In this document: piece by piece, positions 1-8,878 of the stretch
Position numbering within the stretch: position 1 is the stretch's first letter
Layout: each line of letters begins with the position of its first letter
From: JAPKZH01 sp964537875
Lineage (GTDB): Bacteria > Acidobacteriota > Aminicenantia > Aminicenantales > UBA4085
Length of the DNA stretch: 64,000 nucleotides
Reading direction: 5' to 3'
Assembly (NCBI GenBank): GCA_964537875.1
Contig: CAZIDN010000010.1
Coordinates: 1-64,000, forward strand
Translations under genes and position numbers: made by a program
Notes under the pieces: model-generated
Told to the model about the DNA's origin: nothing
Database searches by the model: none
The model's input: the letters and a program-made list of their open reading frames with translations, nothing else

Positions 1-70
1 TCCCGTCGGTTCCCCCCGTCGAAAAATCGACGGGGCCCCCCTCCGCTAGGGGGGCCTTAGGGGCGATGCC
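1..70. repeat. Partial copy of a structured palindromic repeat
   Basis: The first 48 bases match 36883-36931 almost exactly, apart from the loop. The core is a hairpin with stem CCCCGTCGA / TCGACGGGG and an AAAA loop. At the other copy the ninth stem pair is G:C instead of A:T, a compensatory change that argues for selection on structure. The element is cut by the window edge and its right part diverges from the second copy. Bases 71-123 show no gene. Confidence 0.7.
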
Positions 71-123
71 AAAGCCTCCTTGAAATCATACAAACGGAGA
101 TGCCTGCTTCTATTCAACAAAAT

Positions 124-151
124 TTGACAATTTAAAACTCAGTGTAGTAAT
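124..151 (+). promoter_or_regulatory. Possible promoter just upstream of pgsA
   Basis: A perfect TTGACA at 124-129 is followed after 16 nt by AGTAAT. Transcription would begin only a few bases before the pgsA ATG at 162, so the transcript would be almost leaderless. That fits the absence of any Shine-Dalgarno sequence there. The -10 box is weak. Confidence 0.3.
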
Positions 152-161
152 CTGATTTTCA

Positions 162-710
162 ATGAACGTGCCGAATCTTCTGACCTTGGTCAGGATCGCC
201 CTCGTCCCGGCCTTGATCGTATTTCTCCTCTCTTCGTTCCGCGGGCATGAGTTCGCGGCCCTCTCCGTTTTCCTGGTGGCCTCCTTGACGGACACGGTCG
301 ATGGATTCCTGGCTCGGCGAAACAACAAGATCACCACACTCGGTCAGCTTCTCGATCCGATCGCCGATAAGCTTTTGATCACGTCCGCGATCATCTGCCT
401 GGTCCAATCCCGGGCCGTCGCCGCCTGGATGGCCATTGTCATCATCGGCCGTGAAATCGCCATCACGGGCCTGCGGGCCATCGCCGCGTCGAAAGGCGTG
501 ATCATTCCGGCCTCCTGGCCTGGAAAGATCAAGATGACGCTGGAGACGATCACCATTTCTTTTTTGATCCTGGGAAAAGGGATCCTGGGCAAGCTGTCCA
601 TCATCGGGGACATCGGACTCTGGCTGGTCCTCGCCTCCGCGGTCTATTCCGCGGGCGACTACTTCATCAAATACGGCCCGCGCCTGCTCTTCGAACGCTC
701 AGAGCAGTGA
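162..710 (+). CDS. pgsA: CDP-diacylglycerol--glycerol-3-phosphate 3-phosphatidyltransferase
   Basis: This inner-membrane enzyme makes phosphatidylglycerophosphate from CDP-diacylglycerol and glycerol 3-phosphate, the committed step to phosphatidylglycerol and cardiolipin. The 182-residue product has the complete CDP-alcohol phosphotransferase signature: D44, D47-G48, A51-R52, G61, D65 and D69. It has several hydrophobic helices, and its length is typical for PgsA. The start MNVPNLLTLVRI is the usual PgsA N-terminus, so ATG 162 is well supported although no Shine-Dalgarno is visible. Its 3' end overlaps the convergent fabD by 12 bp, leaving no room for a terminator. Confidence 0.95.
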   Translation: MNVPNLLTLVRIALVPALIVFLLSSFRGHEFAALSVFLVASLTDTVDGFLARRNNKITTLGQLLDPIADKLLITSAIICLVQSRAVAAWMAIVIIGREIAITGLRAIAASKGVIIPASWPGKIKMTLETITISFLILGKGILGKLSIIGDIGLWLVLASAVYSAGDYFIKYGPRLLFERSEQ

Positions 711-1622
711 GCCCTGGGTTTTGTCCAACGATTCCCGGTCCTCGACATTCCAGGTCGCGAACGGATGCGGCCACGACCGTCCGATCCTCTTGATCAATCC
801 GGTCAGCACCTTGCCCGGCCCCAGCTCGACAAAGGCATCGATGTTCTCGCCGGCCAGACGCTGCATGGACTTGTACCACAACACGGGCCGGCTGACCTGC
901 CTTTTCAAGGAATCGCGGGCGGCTTCGCCTTTCTCGATGATCCTCGCGTCCACGTTTGTCACGATCGGAAACTTCAAATCCTTGAGCTCCACCCGGTCGA
1001 GATCCATGGCCAGCCTGTCTTCCGCGCCCTTCATCAGCGCCGAATGAAAGGGGGCGCTGACGGGCAGCATGACCGAGCGGGGCGGCCTGGCCAACTTCAG
1101 GGCTTCTTCCACGGCCTGTTTATGGCCGGCGATGACGAGCTGTTCCTGGCTGTTCCAGTTGGCGATCTGGACGACGCCGCTCTGGACCCGGGATACGGCT
1201 TGGCTCAGGTCTTCATGGCTCATTCCGAGGACGGCGGCCATCGCCCCCTGCCCGACGGGCACGGCTTCCTGCATATATCTTCCCCTGTTATGGACGAGCC
1301 TGAGGGCGTCCTCAAACCGAAGAGCGCCGGCCGCTACGAGCGCCGAATACTCCCCCAGACTATGGCCGGCGGCTATCGCCGGTTCCCTCCCAACAAGCGA
1401 ATAGGCGATCGTGCTTACGACAAGAAGGGCCGGCTGAGTGTTCTGGGTCAGGCGCAGCTCTTCGTCCGGGCCTTCAAAACAAAGCCGGGAAATCCGGTAG
1501 CCGAGGATCTCATCGGCCCGGCCGAACAACTCCCGGGCCAAGGAATAATGCTCGTAAAAACTTTTTCCCATGCCGACGGCCTGGGATCCCTGTCCGGGAA
1601 ATAAAAAAGCGAGGCGGCTCAT
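699..1622 (-). CDS. fabD: Malonyl-CoA:ACP transacylase
   Basis: FabD transfers malonyl from CoA to acyl carrier protein, supplying fatty-acid synthase elongation in the cytoplasm. The 307-residue protein begins MSRLAFLFPGQGSQ, the canonical FabD N-terminus. It has the nucleophile motif GHSLG with S88 and the catalytic His in APFH (H193). Upstream in-frame codons read antisense-like sequence, so the start is at 1622. Its ATG overlaps the stop of the SurA-type gene as ATGA, which implies translational coupling. No other fatty-acid genes sit beside it here. Confidence 0.95.
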   Translation of the reverse strand: MSRLAFLFPGQGSQAVGMGKSFYEHYSLARELFGRADEILGYRISRLCFEGPDEELRLTQNTQPALLVVSTIAYSLVGREPAIAAGHSLGEYSALVAAGALRFEDALRLVHNRGRYMQEAVPVGQGAMAAVLGMSHEDLSQAVSRVQSGVVQIANWNSQEQLVIAGHKQAVEEALKLARPPRSVMLPVSAPFHSALMKGAEDRLAMDLDRVELKDLKFPIVTNVDARIIEKGEAARDSLKRQVSRPVLWYKSMQRLAGENIDAFVELGPGKVLTGLIKRIGRSWPHPFATWNVEDRESLDKTQGSLL

Positions 1623-2302
1623 AGGCTCTCCTTGTATTTTTTCAGGCAATCCATCCGGATCTCGATCTCGGCCTGCTTCCGGAGGTTTTTGATCCAGAGG
1701 GCGACCTGCGCTTCGGCCTTGACCCTTTTGATCTCCGATTCGATCGTGTCCAGCATGGCGATCATCGGCCGCGGTTCCAGGCCGAGCTTTTTTTGGGCCG
1801 GAACATAGGTCTCCGCGAAGTACGCCTCGATCTCCTTCAAACTGACGCTTGAGCTCTGGGCAAACCGTTCGGCAATGATGGTTTCGCACAATATTTTTTC
1901 TTCGAGATAGGGCTTGAGATCCTCGGGCGTCAGGCCGAAGGCGTCGAGCTCGGCCCGGGCTTTTTCGGGGCCAAGACGTCCGATGAGGCTCTCCAGTGAG
2001 TTTTCCACTTTCGCCTTCTCCGCCGCCTTGTTTCCCGCCGCAAGATCGAGCACGACTTTTTGGTCGATCAGCTTGTCAAGCAGACGGGCCGGTCGGTCGG
2101 CCGCCTCGGCTTTTTCTTCGATCTCATAAAGGCCGAACCTGTCGACCAACCGGAGATCCGTGAGTGTGATGATCTGCTTGTTGACGACGGCCACGATGCA
2201 GTCCACGATTTGAGGCTGGCTTCGAGACGGACCGGGGGCCATGAACAACAAAAAGCCACCCGCCATCAGCCCGGTGAGAAACGTCCATGTTCTCATGATC
2301 AT
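1619..2302 (-). CDS. SurA N-terminal-domain periplasmic chaperone without PPIase domain
   Basis: The 227-residue protein has an N-terminal signal segment ending near PSRSQP. It continues with IVAVVNKQIITLTDL, the characteristic opening of the SurA N-terminal chaperone fold. The rest is helical and charged, consistent with SurA_N. There is no parvulin domain, whereas classical SurA carries two. It lies downstream of the TamB and Omp85-type genes on the same strand, so a role in escorting outer-membrane proteins is likely by context. The ATG at 2302 or 2296 could be used. The stop overlaps the fabD start by 4 bp. Confidence 0.75.
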   Translation of the reverse strand: MIMRTWTFLTGLMAGGFLLFMAPGPSRSQPQIVDCIVAVVNKQIITLTDLRLVDRFGLYEIEEKAEAADRPARLLDKLIDQKVVLDLAAGNKAAEKAKVENSLESLIGRLGPEKARAELDAFGLTPEDLKPYLEEKILCETIIAERFAQSSSVSLKEIEAYFAETYVPAQKKLGLEPRPMIAMLDTIESEIKRVKAEAQVALWIKNLRKQAEIEIRMDCLKKYKESL

Positions 2303-2410
2303 TGCTAAAAAATAAACTGAAATATTCTCCCATGCCTTCCTTCGAGAGAGGGAGGAAAAGGAGGATTTTTTTCGTGGCGCGCAGGCGAGGGGCTTCTCTT
2401 TTTCATTCGT

Positions 2411-5152
2411 TCAAAAAATATTCCCGATGGTGATAAAGACAAGGGGCTGGGCTCGTCCCTGGGACGGATTCAAGTTCCAGCCGAAGTCGAGCCGGACCGG
2501 CCCGAGAGGCGTGCGGTAGCGGATGCCCATGCCCAGCGCGTCTTCCAGTCGGCCAAGGCGGAAATCGCTTCTCTGGTAAAAAATATTCCCCTTGTCATAA
2601 AAAACGGCCCCGGAAAGATTGGGCAGGCTGGGAAACAAGGGAAAGCGGAGCTCAAAATTAGCGATCAGGATGGCCTTCCCGCCGACCGGCATCTGCGAAT
2701 TCGGGTCAAGGGGGCCGAGCCGGTCGAAGGACTGGCCGCGGAAGGAGTTGCTTCCCCCACCGAAGAATCTCTCATGGATGGGCATCCGTCCCATGCCCAG
2801 GCCAAAACGGGCCGTGAAGCTGAAATTCATCCGGGTGAAGACCGGATAAAATTGCTGGTACTTGACGAAGCTTTTCAAATAATCCGATTCCACTTTGAAC
2901 AAGGGATAGGCCCACTCCGTGACGATGCTCAGGAAAGAGCCCCGCTCCGGGTTGAACGTGTCGTCGCGGCGGTCCCAGATCAGGCTTTCCGAAATGGAGG
3001 TCGTGGAGAATGGAAAAAACTGCCGGTCGACCTCGGATTCCGCGATTTCCAGAAAATAGAGCGTCGTGCTCGCCCAGCGCAGCGTGGTCAGCGAGACCCA
3101 GCCTTTGCCCAGGGATTTGATGCCGGTGAAGCTCGTCCCTCTCTGGTCATAGCCGTAGCTCACCCGCTCCTCCCGCTCCAGCCAGGCATTGAGCGCGGTC
3201 TGGACGGAAAAGCCAAAAAAGTAGGGCTGTTCCCAGGAGACCACCCCGCGCTTTACCTTCAGGCTGAATTGGGTGACGAAGCTGAGCTGCGAGGCGGTGC
3301 CGAAAATATTGCTACGGATAAACTCGATTGTCCCCCGCGGGCTGAGCTCGTTCTCCCAAATCTCCGCGTTCTGGGGAGCGTTCTTCGTCTCCAAACCCAC
3401 CCCCAGGCTGATATAGTTCCGCTCGCCTTCCCTCAAGTTGATGATGAGGTTTTCCGCATCCTCAGAAACGGCGATCTCTTCGAGCTTGACCTCGGAGAAG
3501 ACGCCTAATTTTTCCAGGTTTCTTCTCGTCTCCAGGATCCTGTCCGAATACGCCCAATCCCCCTCCTGGACCCGGAGCTCTCTCAAGATGGCGTTTTTTC
3601 GGGTCACGACGTTCCCGGTGATGGCGATTTTATCGATTCGGACTTTCCGTCCTTCCTGAATATCGAAACCCACCGCAAAAAGATTTTCGCCGGTTGTTGT
3701 CACCCGGGCCAAGACTTTTGTCCCCCGCACTCCCTGGTTGAGATAATAATTTTCCAACCGTTCGATGTCTTTCCGGACGTCCGGCTGGAAATAGGGACCG
3801 CCGCCGGCGCTCGTCATCAGGGACAGAAGCGTTTGGGGGCTGAACAGCAACGCTCCATGAAGGGTCACCCGATCGATCTTCTGTTGGCTTCCCTCTTCGA
3901 TGTTGAAAATGGCCGTCATGTAGCCATCGATGAGCTTGAAATTCAAATCGACTTGGGTGTCCTTGAATCCTTTTGACTCGTAGAGCTGTTCGATCTGCTG
4001 GGGCATCTCAAAAACCTTTTCTCCGGCGATGCCGCCCAGAAACGGGATGTCCGGTCCGATTCCCAGCTCAGCCTTCATCTCGGCCGGAGTGAAATAACGA
4101 AGGCCCTCGAAGGCCGGCCCGAAAATCCGGTATTTTTTGCCGGTGTTGACTTCATGGATGACACGGATCTCGTTGGGCGCCTTCTCGATCGAGGATTTGG
4201 CCGTGGCGAAGATATACCCCTCGCTCCTGAGGGCGGAAAGCACCTTGGCTTCGGATTGGAGGAGTCCCCACTCCTCAAAAATCTTCTCTTCCCAGATCGG
4301 CCGGACCAGTCCTTCCGCGACTTTGGCGCCTTTGATGGTGATGATGATCCGCTCGTTGGGAATCACCTTGATGGACAGGCCCACGCTTTGGTTTTCCTCA
4401 TGAAAGACCGGGTCGGCCAGGTTGACTTCCGCCCGCGGATATCCAGCCGAAAGAAAATAGTCCTTGAGCCGGACAAGGTCCTCATCCACCAGCCGCGGGA
4501 TGTAGGGCAGTCCTTCGCGGCTCATGATTTTTTTCTTGAGATCCGCCGGCGCAACGAGCGGCTCTCCAGGGAAATCGATGCTTTGGATGACATAACGAGA
4601 ACCGGGCACGATCTCAAAGACAACGTCCACAAACGGCTGATTCGGGTCTTTTCCGGCCTGGGCCTTGACCTTTGAGTTCAAATAGCCTTCCTTTTTCAAG
4701 GCTTCGACCAGCTCCCCTTCTGCCCGGCTCATCCGGTCTTCGGAATAAAAACCCTCCGGTCGCAAGGAAAACAAGCTGTCTCTCAGGGTTCTTTGGGACA
4801 GGCCCTTTTCTCCGCGAAAGGCGACCTTGCGGGTGATCAGTTTTCGAGTCAGGAGAAACGTCAGCTGGACCTCGGTCTGCCCTTCTTTAAGGACCTGGAT
4901 GTCGGAGAAAAGCCCTGTTTTATAAACCTGCTTGATCGTGCTATCGATTTTTTTTAAAGAATAGGGCTCCCCGGACGAAATGGGAATCAAAGCGGCTATC
5001 TCCGGTCCAGCCGCCGCTCCGTCAACCTGGACCGAAATGCTGCCGATGGGGGGAGGAGGATCCTCGGCGGGCCGTCCGGCAGAGAGGCCCGTCACGGCTG
5101 CCAGCAACAGGGCCGGAAGCAGGGCCTTAGAACCTTTTTCGAATCTTGGCAT
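2411..5152 (-). CDS. BamA/TamA-family (Omp85) outer membrane assembly protein
   Basis: The product is 913 residues with a signal peptide. A long series of POTRA-like repeats fills roughly residues 35-580, and a C-terminal Omp85 beta-barrel ends in phenylalanine (GNIF). The barrel has the diagnostic motif GGGSNSFRGQ near residue 798, the loop-6 RG motif of BamA/TamA. The POTRA region carries repeated patterns such as YKTGLFSDI. Proteins of this family fold or insert outer-membrane proteins. The gene overlaps the upstream TamB-like gene by 26 bp, so it is probably the TamA partner in a TAM-like system. BamA function cannot be excluded from sequence alone. Confidence 0.88.
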   Translation of the reverse strand: MPRFEKGSKALLPALLLAAVTGLSAGRPAEDPPPPIGSISVQVDGAAAGPEIAALIPISSGEPYSLKKIDSTIKQVYKTGLFSDIQVLKEGQTEVQLTFLLTRKLITRKVAFRGEKGLSQRTLRDSLFSLRPEGFYSEDRMSRAEGELVEALKKEGYLNSKVKAQAGKDPNQPFVDVVFEIVPGSRYVIQSIDFPGEPLVAPADLKKKIMSREGLPYIPRLVDEDLVRLKDYFLSAGYPRAEVNLADPVFHEENQSVGLSIKVIPNERIIITIKGAKVAEGLVRPIWEEKIFEEWGLLQSEAKVLSALRSEGYIFATAKSSIEKAPNEIRVIHEVNTGKKYRIFGPAFEGLRYFTPAEMKAELGIGPDIPFLGGIAGEKVFEMPQQIEQLYESKGFKDTQVDLNFKLIDGYMTAIFNIEEGSQQKIDRVTLHGALLFSPQTLLSLMTSAGGGPYFQPDVRKDIERLENYYLNQGVRGTKVLARVTTTGENLFAVGFDIQEGRKVRIDKIAITGNVVTRKNAILRELRVQEGDWAYSDRILETRRNLEKLGVFSEVKLEEIAVSEDAENLIINLREGERNYISLGVGLETKNAPQNAEIWENELSPRGTIEFIRSNIFGTASQLSFVTQFSLKVKRGVVSWEQPYFFGFSVQTALNAWLEREERVSYGYDQRGTSFTGIKSLGKGWVSLTTLRWASTTLYFLEIAESEVDRQFFPFSTTSISESLIWDRRDDTFNPERGSFLSIVTEWAYPLFKVESDYLKSFVKYQQFYPVFTRMNFSFTARFGLGMGRMPIHERFFGGGSNSFRGQSFDRLGPLDPNSQMPVGGKAILIANFELRFPLFPSLPNLSGAVFYDKGNIFYQRSDFRLGRLEDALGMGIRYRTPLGPVRLDFGWNLNPSQGRAQPLVFITIGNIF

Positions 5153-8100
5153 CGAAGCTTAAGCGGCCTCGCTCGTCTCGCATGCCGACCAAAGAGAAGT
5201 TGTCCCGGAACTCCCATTCCAGGCGGACGATTTCTTCCCTTTGCGTCGTCAGGTTGGTCGAATAGAGGAGGATGATGTTTCTCGAGATTTTCTTGCCCAC
5301 GGTCAGCCGGGCCGTCATTTCCGTTGAAGCACCCAGGACGAAAGGATCGATCCGGAAGCGGTCGAGGCTGAACAGCTTTTCGGCCCGTTTCTTGGCCTCT
5401 TCCGCAATCTGGAACGACAGCAGCGATCCCGTGCTGAGTTGGGAGCTCGTGTCATAAGAATATGTCCGTTTGAAGGACTCGCCCAAAGCCAGCAGGGCCA
5501 GGACATCTTCCGGAGGCAAGGGCGGGGATGAGGCAAATTCCGGCCGAAGATGGTCCACCAGCCCGGTCAAGGAAAACGTGACTCGGTAGTCCTTGAGAAA
5601 AGTCTCGCCGCGGAAATCCAGGTAAGGCTCGACCGTGGTCGGGTTGAAAAAACTCAGCTTGGCCCGCAAGACCCTGAATTTTCTGTCCTGGAAGTACACG
5701 TCTCCCCTCAATCCTTCTATATCGCCGAGGACGATCGGGGAGCCGGCGTTCCCGGCGATGGTCAGGTCAAAGCGTCCCTGGATTCTGCCGAGGGCGTTCT
5801 CGACCACGGCGCTATCGTCCGCCCGAAGGCGGATGTTCAAAGTCATGTCATCGAAGATGCTCGGTTCTTTTTTCGCCTCGATGTACGGCGACGAGGAAAA
5901 GCTGAATTTTTCGTCAAGCTCCCTGCGCCAGGACAGCTGCTTGATGAGGAACTCTCCCGAGAGCGCGAAACGGTTCTCGTCGCGAAGGAGCCGCAGCGAG
6001 CCGTCGGCCAAGGCGCGGGTCCGTTCCAACAGCGAAAGGATCATATCCTTGCCCTCGGCGCGGAGGTCCACAAACTCCAGCCCGCCTTTGCCGATCCGGA
6101 TCTCTCCCGATCCGAAAACGTTGCCGCCTCCGAGCTTGGCCTGGAGGGAGCGGACCGAAACTTTGTTGTTCTGGATGAACACGAGGCCCGTGTAATCCGT
6201 CAGCGCCTGAGCGAAGTCCGGGAAAGGAAAAAGCGGGCCCTTGAAATCGATCACGCCGCTGAGCTGGGTGGAGGGTTTGGGTCCTTTGATCTCGGCCAGA
6301 AAATTCGCCTCGCCCTTCACGCCTTTCCAGGGCAAGAACAGGTCGAAGTTGGACAGCCGGCCTTTGAGGTTGAGCGAATACGATTTCTCCGCTTGAGGAT
6401 AAGAGAAAGTCAGCGAAAAATCATTGTCGCCCGGCTCGAGCCGCCCGTCGAGCTTGACATTCAGCCTGTCGTCGATATAGCTGAGCTCGACGTCTCCGGC
6501 CGCACCCGCGCGTTCAAAGGAGGCCGCCTGCAGATCTTTGAGGTCAAACTTTCCCTTGGCGACATCCCGGCTGAAGAGCCCCTTGCCCTTCAGGCCGAAG
6601 CTCAGCCGCCCTTTGACAGGGGAATAAATGGAAGAAAGGCTCACATTCTCCGCCGTCAAATCGATGTCGAAATCTCTGTTTTTGAACCCGACCTGGAAAG
6701 AGCCTTTCGCTTTTCCCCCGTACAGCGAGGCGGCAATCTCGGGAAAAGCCAGCGTCTTCGATTCATCCGTCCACAACAATTTTCCCTTGACATCCCGAAT
6801 GTCCTGGCCGGCCAGGTTGACTCGGGGCGCCGCAAAATCCCCCTGGACCAGGAGGTTTTGGCCCTTTTCCGTGACTTCTATATCGCCGGAAGCGCGGCCC
6901 TCGAGCGGGATGTTAAGGTCGAGGGCCGGAAGGATTTTTTCGACCAGGCCTTCGTCCAGGTGGATTTTCACGTTCAGGTCCTTTGGCCTGGAGAGAAGTC
7001 GGAGATCCCCTTTCATGCTCGAATCGTTGATCTTAAACAACCCCGACAGCTCGCCTTTGGCGATCTCGGCCAGGCCGCTCACAGACCCGGCCTCGAATTT
7101 GGCAAACCCGCCGGGCGCCAGGGAAAATTCGGCTTTGATCTGGGGAGAAGCAAAATCCCCGAGGATTTTGATCTCCGCTGTCCCCTGTCCCCGGATCTCC
7201 GGAAAATCGAACTTCTCGTTCAAAATCAGGGAGGTGAACTCGCGGCCCTGCTTGACATCGGCGACATCGCCTTGGATAGCCACTTTGACGTCTTTCCCGA
7301 TTTCAATCGCCCCGTCCACATTCATCACGGCAAAGCTCGATTCGAGTTTCTGGGAAGTGAAGGAAATCTTTTTTTTGCCGTCCCAGTTAAAGTCCACGAT
7401 GCCGCGGAAGTCAAACCTGTCGGGAGCGGCGGTCAAAAGGTCGTCGTTGAACTGGGCCAGAGCGTGGAGTCGTCCCTTCTCGACGGTAAAATTCCCCGTC
7501 ACCGGCGAACTCACCGGCCAGGGCAGTCGAACATACTCGATGATCGGGTCTAAATGAAAATCCCTGGCTTTGCCTTCGACCTTTCCTTCCTTGAAGGTGA
7601 TCTCCATATATTCTTTGGGGGCGGCCCTCTTCTGCATCACCAGCGCCACTCTCCCGCCCGTCTGCCCGCCGATAGCCACCTTGCCTTCCACATTTCCTAG
7701 AGCGATCGTATTTAAAACAAGGTCGCCGCTGGCCAGATCCGCCCGGAAGGCCACTTCGCTTTTTTTCAGGGTCAGGGTGCCCTTCCCATCAACGGTCCCC
7801 GTCCAGTCAAACGGGAGGTCGAAGATATCCTGGATCAGGCTCGTCTGGCCATGAAGAGAGGCCTGGATTTCGAATTCGGGCTGTTCGGGATTGGATAAGA
7901 TGCCTTTGCCCTTGATGATGAACTCGGGACCGTAGGCTCGAATTCTGTTGATGGCGATCGTGTTTCCTTTTCCTTCCAGGGAAATAACGGCCTTCCCGGT
8001 CAAGGGATAATCCAGGGAATCCAGCAGCAGGGAATTTTCATCCGATTCGGCCCGCAGGACGAGACGGTCCTGGGACTGCCGGAAAAAAGCCTTGATTTTA

Positions 8101-8537
8101 TAGGAGGTAAAGCTCGTCTTTTCTCCCCAGTAATAGAATTCCCCGTCTCGGATAAAGCCGTTTTCTATGGAAATCGGGAGAGGCAGCTTCAGGGCGATTT
8201 TCTGCTTCTGGTCCGGGCGGGGATTCTCGTAAATCCGCAAAACGGGGCGCTCGATAAAGACCCGGAGGGGCCGGTCCCTTTTCAGGAGCGATAAAAACGG
8301 AATCTGGAGGACGACTTGCTCGGCGGAAAAAAACGGCGACGCCGAAACCGTCCGGACATCCTCCATCACAATGGCGGGCGGGATGACGGTCAGACGAAGC
8401 CGGGCATAATGGAGGGTGGTTTCGATTTTTTTCCTGACCTGATGGAGGATCAGGTTCTTCAAGACGATCGCGCCCCCGAGCAGAAAGACGACCAGGAACG
8501 AAAAGGCGATCAGGGATTTTAGCCTTTTAATTCTCAT
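5127..8537 (-). CDS. tamB: Translocation and assembly module protein TamB (DUF490)
   Basis: The 1136-residue protein starts with a single N-terminal membrane anchor (residues about 8-28). This is followed by a very long beta-rich AsmA/TamB-like body and a C-terminal DUF490 region. The tail contains the family pattern GDIEGLRGDVYF, then PEDVLALLALGES and a beta-barrel-like end. TamB spans the periplasm and works with an Omp85 partner in outer-membrane protein or phospholipid traffic. The partner gene follows with a 26-bp overlap. An in-frame TAG two codons upstream fixes the start at ATG 8537. The only AAGGAG is about 25 nt upstream, so initiation may be inefficient. Confidence 0.9.
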   Translation of the reverse strand: MRIKRLKSLIAFSFLVVFLLGGAIVLKNLILHQVRKKIETTLHYARLRLTVIPPAIVMEDVRTVSASPFFSAEQVVLQIPFLSLLKRDRPLRVFIERPVLRIYENPRPDQKQKIALKLPLPISIENGFIRDGEFYYWGEKTSFTSYKIKAFFRQSQDRLVLRAESDENSLLLDSLDYPLTGKAVISLEGKGNTIAINRIRAYGPEFIIKGKGILSNPEQPEFEIQASLHGQTSLIQDIFDLPFDWTGTVDGKGTLTLKKSEVAFRADLASGDLVLNTIALGNVEGKVAIGGQTGGRVALVMQKRAAPKEYMEITFKEGKVEGKARDFHLDPIIEYVRLPWPVSSPVTGNFTVEKGRLHALAQFNDDLLTAAPDRFDFRGIVDFNWDGKKKISFTSQKLESSFAVMNVDGAIEIGKDVKVAIQGDVADVKQGREFTSLILNEKFDFPEIRGQGTAEIKILGDFASPQIKAEFSLAPGGFAKFEAGSVSGLAEIAKGELSGLFKINDSSMKGDLRLLSRPKDLNVKIHLDEGLVEKILPALDLNIPLEGRASGDIEVTEKGQNLLVQGDFAAPRVNLAGQDIRDVKGKLLWTDESKTLAFPEIAASLYGGKAKGSFQVGFKNRDFDIDLTAENVSLSSIYSPVKGRLSFGLKGKGLFSRDVAKGKFDLKDLQAASFERAGAAGDVELSYIDDRLNVKLDGRLEPGDNDFSLTFSYPQAEKSYSLNLKGRLSNFDLFLPWKGVKGEANFLAEIKGPKPSTQLSGVIDFKGPLFPFPDFAQALTDYTGLVFIQNNKVSVRSLQAKLGGGNVFGSGEIRIGKGGLEFVDLRAEGKDMILSLLERTRALADGSLRLLRDENRFALSGEFLIKQLSWRRELDEKFSFSSSPYIEAKKEPSIFDDMTLNIRLRADDSAVVENALGRIQGRFDLTIAGNAGSPIVLGDIEGLRGDVYFQDRKFRVLRAKLSFFNPTTVEPYLDFRGETFLKDYRVTFSLTGLVDHLRPEFASSPPLPPEDVLALLALGESFKRTYSYDTSSQLSTGSLLSFQIAEEAKKRAEKLFSLDRFRIDPFVLGASTEMTARLTVGKKISRNIILLYSTNLTTQREEIVRLEWEFRDNFSLVGMRDERGRLSFDAKIRKRF

Positions 8538-8580
8538 TTTCTAAAATTTGAGCTAGTCTTCCTCTCCTTAAATATACCAA

Positions 8581-8710
8581 AAAAATTCGGGGACATGTAC
8601 CGAATTTTTAAAACATGGTCAAAACCCTAAATATGAGATATTAATCCCCCTACCCGCTCGGCCAATCAAGGTGGTAATAAAAAGGTCGGTACGCGTCCCC
8701 AGAATTTTTA
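8581..8710. repeat. Long-armed inverted repeat, GGGGAC palindromic (REP-like) element
   Basis: The left arm at 8581-8604 and the right arm at 8686-8709 are inverted copies with about 24 of 27 positions paired, separated by about 80 nt. Both contain GGGGAC followed by GTACCGA. The element fills most of the 341-bp space between tamB and the carboxylase cluster. Similar GGGGAC or GGGGTC hairpins are known as REP elements mobilised by REP-associated (Y1) transposases. No transposase gene is in this window, so the assignment is inference. Confidence 0.6.
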
Positions 8711-8815
8711 ATCCGGCCAAAAGCGGATGAAACGGTAGAGAATGGTGACGATGGCGCAGAAGAGAATATAGGTCAGCGAGAAAATGATGGCTAGGCGCGC
8801 CTAGTCCTTGGTCAT
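8708..8815 (-). pseudogene. Small membrane-protein reading frame interrupted by an amber codon
   Basis: An ATG at 8815 follows AAAGG by about seven bases. The frame reads M-T-K-D, then TAG at 8801-8803. It continues open for 30 codons encoding a single hydrophobic helix (ARLAIIFSLTYILFCAIV) and a basic, aromatic tail ending in TAA at 8708. It sits 63 bp downstream of the biotin carrier gene in the same orientation. It may be a small membrane subunit or peptide recently inactivated, or the TAG could be an assembly error. An OadG-like identity was considered but the sequence is too short to support it. Confidence 0.4.
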
Positions 8816-8878
8816 AATCGCCTTTGAATTCCGCTCCAGATTATCAAAAAAGCGAAACGACCGCCAGCCTCGGAAACG

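Noticed and set aside
1623..1889. N-terminal extension of FabD upstream of 1622
   Set aside because: The extension is antisense-like, overlaps the SurA-type gene, and FabD homologues start at the MSRLAFLFPGQG sequence.
5550..7553. A 667-codon open frame on the plus strand opposite tamB
   Set aside because: It lacks recognisable motifs, is rich in charged low-complexity composition and lies entirely opposite a well-supported DUF490 gene; it is a codon-bias shadow.
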